Source: Puccinia triticina (lineage: Eukaryota; Basidiomycota; Pucciniomycetes; Pucciniales; Pucciniaceae). Taken from it: a DNA stretch of 64,000 bases. Shown in pieces: positions 45,248 to 55,644 of this stretch. Below the pieces are notes generated by a model. It worked only from the letters and a program-made list of their open reading frames with translations, was not told where the DNA came from and searched no databases. Location: assembly GCF_026914185.1 (NCBI RefSeq), contig NC_070568.1:1364001-1428000 (forward strand), given 5' to 3'. Position numbers and translations under genes: made by a program. How positions within the stretch are numbered: position 1 is the stretch's first letter; each line of letters starts with the position of its first letter.

Positions 45248-48003
45248 TTAGTAAAGATCAGGAGAATAAACCTCAGGTGAAGCTCTCTTTACATAATCTG
45301 TTGTATGCTTGGAAGACTTTTGATGAAGGGATAAGATATTTGGATGAGTGTCTAAAAGTTCTTGCAAGGCAATAATAAGCTTTGGGGTGAGGAAGGGGAA
45401 AGATGTAAGACCATAAAACGCTAAAGACGCCCGGTTTTTTGAATCTTGTTTTGAAAGCTTATCGTTTACAGGTATTGGCTGAGGTTTTGGTGGCAAACTT
45501 TCTTTTCCCTCTGGAACTTTGGCTATTGGCTGAGGTTTTGGCAGCAAACGTTTTTTTCCCTCCGGAACTTTGGGTTTCAACGAGTCTCGGAGACTGAAGT
45601 AAAGGACGAGATATGGGTTTGCTTTTTTGACTTTGATTTGTGCACAAGTGGGGGTCCAATGGTCAGACTCGGTGGCTAGATTTTTGGTTTGCTTTTGATT
45701 CTTGACCTGGATGCCACAAAGTGTGATCTGGCTTTCATTTGGGGCGTCATCTTGCTTGGATTGCAGATATACTGGAAAAAGTTGATCAAATCCATGCTGA
45801 TTTGGTTTACACTGGACTGCCATCCCGCGGTACAATTGTCTTAGCAAGTCAGCCGAGTTTGGTGTATACTGGATGGAAATAAAATGATTCCAAAAAACTC
45901 GTCCTTCGCTCAAGAGTTGCTTTTTCTTTGAAGGAGTTATTGAACCAAGGTTTAAGTTTTCTTCACTCAAACCGGTTAAGGTCACTAAAAAATCTGCCAA
46001 CCGAACCGAATGCCCAAATGGCATGGTGATGTTCTTTGCCGCAGTTTCTGAGTCTTGGTTTTGCTGGGTAGTCTTCATCGTTTCTTGCATAGCCCGCATT
46101 AAGATAATTCGGCTAACGATTTCGCCAATATCTCCCGTGGCAATATGACCTTGGAGATGAGAAAAGGCGAGGATTTGAATGCATCGGATCAGCTTGTCTT
46201 CATCAGAGGCTAAATATTGATTGGCCACCGAGGAATACGTAAACTGAGATGGATATTCGCTTATAAGCATGTCGTGCGACAGGTTGATATACATGCATTG
46301 GGCTGCATGACTTGAAACTAGGTCGGAATTCAACGCTACCGCAGCATAAAGGTTTGGCTGTATAGTGGAGCCAAGTAAGGCCATTGCTTGTCGATCTGTC
46401 AGGGAGCTGGCGGGATGCGATAAGTCATCTACGAAGAGCAGCTTTTGGAGGGCGAAGTGTGATAAGGTGGACACGATTCCATCGACCGTTTGGTTCCTTT
46501 TCTTGGCATTCTTGACATAGCCGGCCCAGAAGGGAGAGCCGTAGCAAAGAAGGCGATCTGGTGATTCCAATTCCAGCCAAGTTGCGGGCGGAGCAGCTAG
46601 ATTTACATCGAAGCTGGGAATTTGGTATATCGGTGGAAAGAGCTTCATTCGTTTGCCCATGCCAGGCCTGTGGCTGAGTTCCAGGTGTGCTGGAGGATTG
46701 AAGTTTGCAAGACGAGAGGTGGTATCGGTAAGGATCGAAAAGATCTGGCTTGATTCTGGTAAGTTCTTTATGACGTGACGGAAAAAACGAAAAAACGACG
46801 AGTCGGCTGTTGCACCCCTGTCGAGTAATCCCTTGGCTTCGTCAATCCCCAATATCAGTTTGAGATTGGGTTGCTTGATGAACTCGGTACTTGTCTTCAT
46901 CTGGTTGATCGCGTTTTGAAGTGAGTCAGTGATGTCGCCCTTTTCAAACTGACCGTCTGACAAAGCCTTCATTTTGGTCTCTACATCGGTCCAAAACGGT
47001 GGGTCCTTCTTGACAGATTTTTTAGGGAAGCTATGATTAATCCATTCTTGCATTCTTTCCCCCCAAGTCCGAGTGTCTTGCTGAGCGGAAAAGAAATCGG
47101 CCACAGCATGCAAAATAGAAACAACAAGCTTCAGATATTGTATTCCCAAGTTTGAACTCTTGGGGTCAAGCAGCAATTGAGAAGCATATTCGGATCGCGG
47201 CGGCCATCCATCCGACTTGGCGGGGCGAATACAGATATATACAACGCATACACGCGTTGACAACTCCTTCAATAAGCGCGTTTTCCCACACATTGACGGG
47301 CCAATGAGTGTAGTGTACGGAGCCAAGTATTGGTCGGGTGACCAGTCCTGGGCATATTGTGCAAGAGTCGCAAGCGTTGGATCCAACAGATTTTCGGAAT
47401 TGAGATATTCGTGATCAAATCCTTCGGCAACAATGGCAGCTTGCACGTTGGGGAGAGCTGTGGGCTGTTTTAATTCAACTTTGGCTAGAGTCAATTCGGC
47501 TTCGTCTTTCGATCAGCAGTTGATTGCTTTGACTCTGTTCTCATGAGTGATTTCGCATTCTAAAGAAGGTTTTGTGTGCTGGTGGAGGAAAGCCAGGCGG
47601 GAAAGCTCAATATGAGCGGGGCTATCATCTGCGATAGCGAGTTGAATCACCAATGAGTCGAGGTGGCATCGTCTGTTGAGAATACCGCACCACGTCCTAG
47701 TAAAATAGGTTTTGTCGGCTTTAAGATCACTCATAAGCTTGTCAAGGTCGTCGAGATAATCCTTCACATTTTTCACTTGGAAATTGTTAAGGTGAGAAAT
47801 AAGTTAATAACTGGCTCAGAATAACCGAGTTAGGATCAGACATCAAGGAACATGTACATACATCCGGCAATATCGTAGAACGATTCATATGAGGCTTCCC
47901 GGTTGGAGAGCTGTGGATGAAGGTCTAGGAAACGGACCCGCTGAGCAGCTTTGGCTTTTTGATCTGGCGGCGAAGCAGGCGTTGATAGCTCCTGTTGCTC
48001 CAT
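45248..48003 (-). pseudogene. Crinkler-type P-loop NTPase with REase-fold domain, one stop
   Basis: Two exons (48003-47862, 47775-45248; intron 86 bp) give 890 codons starting MEQQELSTPASPP. A Walker A motif GPSMCGKT lies at about residues 206-213 and a Walker B-like LKLILGIDEA at about 352-361. Further on, GDIGEIVSRIIL (Glu near 599), HGFDQLFPV (Asp near 711) and GIQVKNQ (Gln-x-Lys near 737-739) fit the E-D-(Q/E)xK signature of restriction-endonuclease-fold nucleases. This NTPase plus REase pair is the Crinkler-RHS-type (CR) architecture, proposed to derive from transposons and in some lineages used as secreted effectors. No signal peptide is seen here. A single in-frame TGA (47515-47513, codon 135) lies before the NTPase domain and the frame is otherwise open. 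It is either a recent pseudogene or a gene restarted downstream. Activity and target are unknown. Confidence 0.75.
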
Positions 48004-48870
48004 AGCGGTAATTAACTGATGGGGATAACATCAGACTTTGCCGGAGTGAATTTGTGAAGGTAGAAAAATTGGTACTTACTCAGTCGGTGATACGTAGTCT
48101 TTGCAAGAATTCAGACGACTACGATTTGAATGCGACCGTTCCAAGTAACTATGCCGACAAGCGTTTTGAGGAGTGTTTCGACCAGCGGGATGCAAGGGAG
48201 GAGGGTTGATGTGAAGGGGATGGCTACATAAATGTTAGTTCTTTCTCTCGATCTCTGTTGATCTTATTGACGCTTCGGTCCTCACTCGGATAAGGCCAAG
48301 GCCTTTTCTTTATCCTTGTTTTTATTAGCGTCGGCGAATTGGCGGAGAAGTGTTGCAAGGTTATCTGCTATAACGTTGTTCCATCATCAGCCTAGGATTA
48401 TTTTGCCCTGCCTTACGACTTAGTATCTTACCGAGTTTATCTCCTGCTCTTCGAGCGGATTCGGTTTTACTTGTCTTTCTTCCTTCGACTTTGTCTGCAA
48501 GATATTTGGATAGTGTGTTGGCTCCTATCTATTCTTTAGTCATCGAGTTGAGTCGAACCTCTTCCTTTGGCGATGGTTGTGATTCTCTCGGATAAAGTTT
48601 TCTGGCTGGGATTCTTGTCTTTTACCGGGAGCGTAGCGGGAGGTGGGCCGAGACCATGGGGACCGACCAGCCCGGTCCTGTACGTGTCAAGCCCCTGCGC
48701 TCACGTAAGGAGACAAGCCACACCACGTGCTCCAGGGAGAAGGCGTAAGAAAACATGGGAACTTGGTAAGCCAAACAGCAGATGTACACGTGATTTTCAG
48801 TACATACATATTGTCTTTTGAAGAAATGTTGGAATTTTTCCAAATTTTCCGGTTTCGCTATGCATTTAAC
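48004..48870. other. Upstream region of the NTPase gene
   Basis: The immediate 5' flank is C/T-rich, followed by sequence without a recognisable gene. The plus-strand frame at 48567-48821 has no domain. Confidence 0.45.
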
Positions 48871-49691
48871 AGGACCCTGGAAAGCCCCTATGGAACACAG
48901 TAACCTAAATTCCAAGATTTTTGAAAAATTCATACATTTTTGGAGCCCATTCCTACACGTTTTGTGCATAGGTGCAGAGCTTTTTCCAAAATTCATACAA
49001 ATTTTGTGTGTACGTTATTTTTGCCGCAGGCGTGAAGAAATACTCCCAGAAATACTTTTTTGAGTAGCCCCCAGAGGAGCAGTGACAAAGGTAAACAATG
49101 GAGGAAGACGATATTTTAAATTTCATATTCAAGTAGAAAACGGCATAGACTATCATCAACAACAGATTGTTACTCTTCATCTACTTTTTATTGCTTTTTT
49201 TGAGAGCTTTTATCTTCAAAAATTTGTTCTGCCAGTGTTCTAGAAAAGCAATTTGAGACATTGTAATAAGAAGAGAATGTAATCTCTGGGAGATGGATAC
49301 ACAATCCCCACCAGCATCCGTAATATTTAAGCCTATGGTGACTGGGAATAAATGGTGCAGATGTGCTACTTCAAGATGCACAAAAATCCCGGAACTCGGC
49401 AAGGAAGTGTAGAAACCAGCTGCAATTGGGATATGTGGTTGATACAGGAAGAGCTGGACCAATATAGGGGGGGGGGGGGGGGTGCAAAAAAAACCCTGGC
49501 ATCATATCCTCATTCTCATACATTTTTGGTTACTGCCCCCCTTGTCCCCCAACAAACTTCATACAATTGGGGTGAGTACCTTATCCACCAAATTTCCCAT
49601 TCATACATCTGGGGTGCGTATGTTTTTTGTTTTTTGACCAAAAAATCATACATTTTCGTTACTGTGTTCCATAGAGGCTTTCCAGGGTCCT
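48871..49691. mobile_element. hAT-like MITE with 8-bp duplication
   Basis: Inverted ends AGGACCCTGGAAAGCC through CACAGTAAC (about 34 bp) are mirrored at about 49658-49691. Identical CATTTAAC flanks both sides (48863-48870, 49692-49699). The 821-bp interior has no coding capacity. It carries repeated TTCATACATTTTTGG words and a 15-base G run near 49470. Confidence 0.85.
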
Positions 49692-50081
49692 CATTTAACT
49701 ATAATTTATACTTCACACCAAACTTTAGGCAAACCTTGCCTTTAAACTTTTTTAAGCACACGTAGCCAGAAGATCCAAACAATCTGCCACCTAACTTTTG
49801 ACAAACCTTGCTTTTATAGTTTTTCAAGCACATGCACCTGACATGTGCTTGTCAATTGCTGCCAAGAGCAGCAGTAATTTTGTGGATCCAGAGATTCCGG
49901 GACATGCTCACCGGTTTCCCCACTTGCCAGCTCCTTTCCCACCAGCCCTCAATCTGTCGCCCTCACCCCCGCCCCCTCATCCACAGCGATTTTGGTGCAG
50001 ACAGATTCACCCCGCACCGGTTGCCCACATCCACACCCCCGTCGCAATCATCTCTGAATTTCCGCATCAATTAACCTCTCC
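49692..50081. other. 5' flank of the IS630/Tc1-like transposase
   Basis: It contains two diverged copies of CAAACCTTGC(C/T)TTTA...CAAGCACA (about 49730 and 49801). I could not find the transposon's inverted ends here. Confidence 0.4.
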
Positions 50082-51234
50082 ATGGGCTTCCAATACTACG
50101 CTGCGGCAACAAAAGTGGCGGCCGTTCGCATGTTCAACCAAGATTACCCCAAAGACGAAATCCGGTCTGCCCTCGGAGAAAGCATTTTGGATCAATCTTT
50201 CACCGGATGGCTCTCCCTATACAAATCGACTCAGCGGGTTATCCGAGACGCAAAGGATTACGACCAATGGGGCGCTCCAATGGTACTCACCAACGAAGAC
50301 CACACTTTCATCCTTGAGCTAGTTTGCGTGGAGCCTGGACTCTTCTTAGACGAGATTTAAGAGCGTGTGTACGACAAAACAGGCAACCTTCTAAGTGTTA
50401 GTGCTATCCACCAAAACCTTGTCAACAAGTTGGGGATAACTTTAAAGAAAGCAAACACAGTGAACATCAAGAAATGGCTATCATCCAAGTTTGGCTGGGT
50501 GGAAAAAATGGCATCGGTCCCCGCGGAATTCCTTGTATTCACAGGTCAGGAACTATCAATTAGCACCAACTGATGATCTTATGTTGGTTAGAACACTAAC
50601 CTATTCCGCCCATAGATGAATCAGGCATGTGCTCAAGGGATCTTCTGAGAACGTTTGCTCGGTCTAAGCGAGGTACAGAAGCCAATCAATTGCTCATGGA
50701 ACAGAACACCAACCGATACAGCCTCATACCAGGAATCAGCTATTACGGCGTTCTTGCCACCAGCGTAATGGAAGAAACGGTCAAGGGCAAACACTTTGAA
50801 CACTTTCTGAAACACCGCCTGGTAAGTGTTTCATTCACCTATAGCAGAGTCGGACCGCTGTTGGAATCTGACAAGTGTTTGTTTAGCTCCCTCGCATGAA
50901 TCGCTATCCAGGAATCAACTCGGTCCTTGTGATGGATAACGCTAAAATACACTGCACTCGGAAAGTTGCCCGATTGTGCCGTGAGGCTGGAATTGTATTG
51001 GTATACCTTCCCCCCTACTGTCCCGAGCTCAATCCAATTGAGCTTGCATTCTCTCAAATCAAATCACATCTTCGCCGATCTCAGGCGTTAATCCACTCCC
51101 CTAATCCTATCTGGGCTATCCACCGGGCCCTTCACCGCATTGTAACCCCGGCCTTATGCCGGGGTTTATTTAGCCATTGTAATTATGATTGTCCTGAAGC
51201 CGACTGGCCGGCCCCCCTCCCCACGTCAGAGTGA
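50082..51234 (+). pseudogene. IS630/Tc1-like DDE transposase, one stop
   Basis: Three exons (50082-50544, 50616-50821, 50887-51234) join in frame. The N-terminal helix-turn-helix region (ATKVAAVRMFNQDYPKDEIR) is followed by the DDE_3 catalytic core: first Asp in FTDESGMCSRD (spanning the first intron), second in VLVMDNAKIH, and the third acidic residue in the YLPPYCPELNPIELAFSQIK block. The protein ends PTSE at 51234. An in-frame TAA at 50358-50360, between FLDEI and ERVYDKTG, breaks the N-terminal half. Related proteins often have Gln there, so a single C-to-T change would explain it. Terminal inverted repeats were not found. It transposes by cut-and-paste when intact (family knowledge). This copy is probably dead. 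Confidence 0.85.
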
Positions 51235-51719
51235 CTGGTTTGTTTGGTTGTCGCAATTTGCCAATGTTATTTTTTTTTGTACTCTGCTTGCTCAATTATC
51301 CAGCCCCAATACCAAATACCGGGGTGCCTCCAAAAAGTCACATTAATAATTGTACGGCGCGGAAATGACCTGTTAGATTTAAAAGTTCAGACTGAGAAAG
51401 TGGCCAACCAGCGCATTGTCAAGACAAGAGAGGAGAGATCAGAAACCTTTTTTTGACAGAAGACAAGACAAAACAACACATTCATTTTTTGGCACTTGGT
51501 GTTGGAAATCCTTAACACAAAGTGAAGTGAGATTTTAGATAGACAGGCAGAGAGGAAACAATCGACCCCAGAGACTGGCAGAGAGGAAACATTCGACCAC
51601 AGACAGACAACACGGGAAAGAGACAGGCACGCAGACGCACAAACCACAAAGAGACAGGGACCCAGACACACCGGCAAGACAAAGACACACAGACAGAGCT
51701 GAGACTACCAACTGAAATT
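51235..51719. other. Intergenic region with AGACAG-rich tract
   Basis: 51530-51700 is rich in AGACAG/CACAGA words, a degenerate simple repeat. No gene is visible. Confidence 0.5.
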
Positions 51720-53226
51720 TAAGAAAACAATACGCTTCATTTTTTTTCTCATCAGACGCGCCCAAACCCGTAGTGATTTGCATTTTCTTGACTCCCTGCA
51801 TCAGCTGACAGGAGGTGCCCAATGGGAATCCAAGTCTGGTGAGTTTGCGTTCCAAGGATTTAGAGAAGAAAGACCAATGAACGATCCCGTGGATCATCAA
51901 TCAGGCACGGGTCAACTGATTGTCCTTGTATATGAGTGCCAAGCAGAGGTAAGTCTCCAGATCTTCATTGTTGTCCACATTACACAAAGCAACGCAGTTG
52001 GTTGAAGTCGATGCTTCCCCACCAGTGAGATGCCCTTCTTTTTTAGTCCCTGGCTTCTGACTCTCAACAAGGTGTCGGTGTAAGTTGGATACCCCGGTGG
52101 TCAGGAGTCTCCTGGTACCAATTGGGAAACCCATTTCCCTTAGTTCGGCTTTGCTTGCCAATAGAAAAAATGTCCATTTGACGATACCATTCAGGAGCAA
52201 TCGCGCGCGGGTTATCTCGTCCGATTCAGGCAAATGCGCCACTTTTAGGTAAAGTGCCATGTCGATCTGGGTGGATGTGGCGGAAACCGGGTCTTTAGGC
52301 ATGTGTCGGAGCGGGGTGACGGCACCATAGAGCCCGGTTGTGGGGTCTAAGACTTCGATGTCCTTGAAGTGGTCTTCTTGATTATGCTTGGCGGGCAAAC
52401 GTGAGCCCTTTGCCTTCGTTGGGATGGTTGGGATGTCTGGCAAGCTATACTTCCTCTTCCTCGTGGCATTTGTGGGAGTTTGCTTGAATAATATCAAAAG
52501 GGAATGAGCAATGGTTCCACAATTGCTTCGAGATTTCTTGACTTACATGTACTGCCCTGCCAACGAATGCCTCTGGGGGTCTGTCATCATGATGCTTTCA
52601 ATGTGCAACAGCTATTTGATTTAAATATAGGAAGTTGGACATATTCACTTATTCACAGGGATAAGCACACAAGATTCCCGGGGATGTTTGTTCACAAGGT
52701 GGCTTACATTTAGCGGCTCTTGCATCACCAGCCGAATCCCAACCCTGCTGGGATACGCGTCATAAGCGTTCGTGGCAAAGCCAAGGAAGTCGAGTTGGCC
52801 TTGGATCTGAAACCCGTTGGGTAAGTGGTATTTCATATTGTTATTGATCACCCCATACCAAGCAATCTTTTTAGCCTCGTTGATATTGCCGAAGTATCGG
52901 ACCAAGAAGGGCTTGCGGGCAACAATTCGATTGATCACCTCGGCTTGGCAGTAAGCCCAAGTCATTGAATTAATGTCAACAGTCCACCTATCAGAGCAGC
53001 CACCCGGCGTGATTTTCCTCCATTCCAGAGGGACACTCAAAGAACCTGGGGGTGGTGGCGCGGGGCGCACTTGAACAAACAGTTGGTAGTCAATATGGAC
53101 AACAGCTTCTCGGGGAGGACGCGCGATGACTTCTTCAGGCATAGTCTTGGGGCAGAGTACCTCCCCTGGGGAGTGATCCACTTCTTCGTCCATTGCCATT
53201 GAGTGATCTACTACTTCTTTGTCCAT
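51720..53226 (-). pseudogene. Gene with two SAM-like repeats, stop between them
   Basis: Exon 1 (53226-52708) starts MDKEVVDHSMAMDEEVDHSP and includes AVVHIDYQLFVQVRP and WAYCQAEVINRIVARKPFLV. Exon 2 probably starts at 52482 (225-bp intron) and contains a SAM-like helical segment, VAHLPESDEITRAR then GIVKWTFFLLASKAELREMG then FPIGTRRLL. The same frame later reads LALIYKDNQLTRA, then TGA (51903-51901), then LMIHGIVHWSFFSKSLERKL and LGFPLGTSCQLMQGVKKM, plainly a second copy of the segment. The stop falls exactly where the first copy has Arg. The end is uncertain (about 51720). Function unknown; SAM domains usually mediate protein-protein contacts. A related fragment lies at 54204-54383 on the other strand. 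Confidence 0.6.
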
Positions 53227-54203
53227 TGAATCTGCAATCAGGTCAGGTGGGGCGCGTCAAAACATTGGACTTCATAGTCAAATTATGGGCAACTTCGAGG
53301 TTGGCTACTCACAGTGGTATCTAAAAACTCGCGAATATGAAGCTTTAAAAGGGAGGGAGTAGGATATGGACAATTTACGGGGGGGGGGGGGGCGGGTGTA
53401 GATAGACAAATGATGGAAACCGTCTGGCCTCTTATAATGCACGGCTGGCGTAGATGGTCAGGGTAGGTCTTGAGGGCGGTGACGTTATGACGTTATGCCT
53501 GGTGAGGATGTGAGGATATGTCGTCCTCTTCTATCTCACTCACGCAAGGCAATGTCATTCCCAGGTTCCTCTTTCATATCATATGGTCATAATATGTGAC
53601 CATCACCGAGAAGGATATATGATTTCAACATTATCATCATGTTAATGACGTCTAGAGATGGGCGCCACGCATCCGGGTACCCGCGCGTGTTTGGATACAT
53701 GCCGGGGGTACTTCCTGGCAAGCGAGATTGTGGATACGACGCGTGACACCGGTTCCGTGAAAACCGCGTGGAATTCACTGCGCCCCACGTCGCCATCACC
53801 ACCCCGTCGAAAATGGGTGGTGACAATGTGATATCCAGTCGGCTCCACCCTCCTGGGATCTCCTCGTGATAGAATCACAGTGGAGCTGACAACTGCACCC
53901 TCCTGGGATCTCCTTGTGATAGAATCACGGTGGAGCCGACAACTGTGTAAAACAGCGCATCCTCGTGGTTCCCACAGATGGGGAATCCACGGCCGTTGCT
54001 TGGATGCCCGGTGGAGCCGATGGGAACAATTCCATGGTGTTTGTGGGTTCCACGTTGAACCTTTTGAGCCGTGAGAGGCGAGACTTGTGTGTTTGTTCTC
54101 AAGTCCCTCTTAAGTCCCACAACAACCAGCAGCCCTCCCACTCAACGATCATGTGTCATCCTGCAGACCCAGCCACCATCACCACCCTGCTTTGACCAGA
54201 TCA
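53227..54203. other. Spacer with poly-G run and 50-bp tandem repeat
   Basis: It holds a G run near 53379-53391 and two copies of a 50-bp unit at 53846-53945 (CACCCTCCTGGGATCTCCT start). Minus-strand frames here have no domains. Confidence 0.5.
53846..53945. repeat. Two tandem copies of a 50-bp unit
   Basis: The unit CACCCTCCTGGGATCTCCT...GGAGC(T/C)GACAACTG starts at 53846 and 53896. Each contains GTGATAGAATCAC, a hairpin. Confidence 0.85.
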
Positions 54204-54383
54204 ACCGATGGAAAGATATCGATCAGTATTGAATACAAACTGTTCGTCAGGGTCCAGAAAAACGGCCAATCTGAGTCAAAGATGATGCGGATGTCGTCAG
54301 GGATTCAAACAGCGCCCTCAGGAAGCGGGCCCGAACACCCAACTATCCTCCTCCACCAACACCAAGACCCCGCCGCTCAAAAT
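54204..54383 (+). pseudogene. Fragment related to the SAM-repeat gene
   Basis: The frame TDGKISISIEYKLFVRVQKN resembles HIDYQLFVQVRP in exon 1 of the 51720-53226 gene, on the opposite strand. It is followed by Ser/Pro/His-rich sequence without further similarity. Probably a remnant of a second family member. Confidence 0.35.
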
Positions 54384-55007
54384 AGTTGTTTCAAAGCTTT
54401 TATTTTCCACTTTTCTCCTTTCTATCCACTACTCCATGGAATGATAAACCAATGAATGAACACTTGTTTTTTCACTCTACACTGGCTCTTAGATTACTTG
54501 TGTCTCTATTTCAACTACTCAGTAATATATATATTTATATATATTGAACTAAAACTGCTAGTGAGTGTCCAATTGAGGTCAAATTTAAGCTGTGGCAGAG
54601 GCACTCTAAGCTGTGGCAAAGGCACTCTAAGCTGGGGAGGAGGCACTCTAAGCTGGGGAGGAGGCACTCTGAACTGATGTGGCAGATGGACTCCAAACAT
54701 TGTTATTATAAGATTCACATCATATTTTCTCAAAAAAATCATATACTTTTTCATAAAAACACCTGTCAACTGTTTGGTTATCTTATTAGGCTACTCTGCT
54801 CCTATTTGATAATTATAGATCAAACAATAAGACTAACTCAGAAATCAACTACGCAGTCTTGATTGCTTACTGTATCAGGCATTGCATTCATTTCTTTTTC
54901 TGCAATTGTTTCAAATATTCACGTTGTTCTACCACTCTACCATGTAAAAATTCGTGTTTTGCCACCACTCTATCATATTCCTTCTTCACAGTGTTGATGG
55001 TCTTTTC

Positions 55008-55222
55008 TGTTGAGTTGTCTGTTAGTCTGCTACCATGATGTATCACCACAGTATGGAGGGCTGTTGGATTGACCCATGAGCACTACCAACCAACCACCCA
55101 GCTGGCAGCCACAAGCGTCTGTAGCCTAGTTGGTAAAGGCAGCACTCTAGTATGTGTCTCAGCATAGCTGAGGTCGTGAGTTTGACTCTCACCAGACACA
55201 TCTTCATTTTACAGTCTCTACA
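55008..55222 (+). repeat. 5' LTR of TRIM
   Basis: Begins TG and ends CA. Contains the tRNA-like segment 55115-55199, whose B-box core reads GTTTGACTC (one change from consensus). Confidence 0.85.
55115..55199 (+). pseudogene. tRNA-like sequence, long variable arm (5' LTR)
   Basis: 85 nt. The acceptor GCGTCTG pairs with CAGACAC in six of seven positions. The D-arm/A-box TAGCCTAGTTGG is intact, a long variable arm CTCAGC...GCTGAG is present, and the T-arm GTGAG/CTCAC is perfect. The anticodon stem pairs poorly (GCAC/GTGT with an 8-nt loop TCTAGTAT), so it is not a working tRNA. The long variable arm points to a Leu or Ser origin. No CCA is expected in a nuclear gene. Confidence 0.7.
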
Positions 55223-55240
55223 GGTTATGAGCCCAGAGCT
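55223..55240 (+). promoter_or_regulatory. Primer-binding site, half tRNA-Met type
   Basis: GGTTATGAGCCCAGAGCT directly follows the 5' LTR. Its complement contains TGGGCTCATAACC, the anticodon arm (CAT) of tRNA-Met, not a tRNA 3' end. Confidence 0.7.
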
Positions 55241-55429
55241 ACCTGAGCGCTACTCGCTTACAATAGAGACTTGATGAATTTGTGAATGCTTACTTGTAAG
55301 ACCACACAAACCCCTATAAGCCTACATCTAGATCACGGGTTCAATCCCTACACTGATCATCTTTCCTGGGTCTCATTCCCACTCTCTCTTGGGGTCAATC
55401 CCCACTTCCCATCATGTAGCAAGGGGGGG

Positions 55430-55644
55430 TGTTGAGTTGTCTGTTAGTCTGCTACCATGATGTATCACCACAGTATGGAGGGCTGTTGGATTGACCCATG
55501 AGCACTACAAACCAACCACCCAGCTGGCAGCCACAAGCGTCTGTAGCCTAGTTGGTAAAGGCAGCACTCTAGTATGTGTCTCAGCATAGCTGAGGTTGTG
55601 AGTTCGACTCTCACCAGACACATCTTCATTTTACAGTCTCTACA
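55430..55644 (+). repeat. 3' LTR of TRIM
   Basis: Same length as the 5' LTR. Contains the tRNA-like segment 55537-55621 with a consensus B-box core GTTCGACTC. Its last bases, read on the minus strand, supply five extra codons (VETVK) and a stop to the truncated OTU frame. Confidence 0.85.
55537..55621 (+). pseudogene. tRNA-like sequence, long variable arm (3' LTR)
   Basis: Second copy, 422 bp downstream of the first. Same fold, with a consensus T-loop TTCGACT. A and B boxes could act as an internal RNA polymerase III promoter. Confidence 0.7.

Larger units (their letters stand above)
55008..55644. mobile_element. TRIM retroelement with tRNA-like LTRs
   Basis: Two direct 215-bp repeats (TGTTGAG...CTCTACA; three differences seen) flank a 207-bp non-coding interior. 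Right after the left LTR, GGTTATGAGCCCAGAG is the complement of a tRNA-Met anticodon arm (CTGGGCTCATAACC), the primer mode of half-tRNA-primed copia elements. A polypurine run AAGGGGGGG (55421-55429) abuts the right LTR. The flanks TTTTC (55003-55007) and TTTTT (55645-55649) are a 5-bp duplication with one change: removing the element and one flank restores the OTU reading frame. No gag or pol is present, so it depends on a partner element. Confidence 0.85.

Noticed and set aside
45133..45375. Plus-strand 80-codon frame
   Set aside because: It overlaps the fold-back element and the 3' end of the NTPase-REase gene on the other strand.
49465..49485. Long homopolymer G run (also C run at 6521-6536 and G run near 53379)
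   Set aside because: Probably simple repeats or of uncertain length in the assembly. No function supported.
55115..55199. A functional nuclear tRNA gene
   Set aside because: The acceptor, D, variable and T arms fold, but the anticodon stem does not pair properly and the loop has eight bases.
55008..55644. Retrozyme (hammerhead ribozyme in the LTRs)
   Set aside because: I saw no CTGANGA plus GAAA core arrangement in the LTRs or interior.
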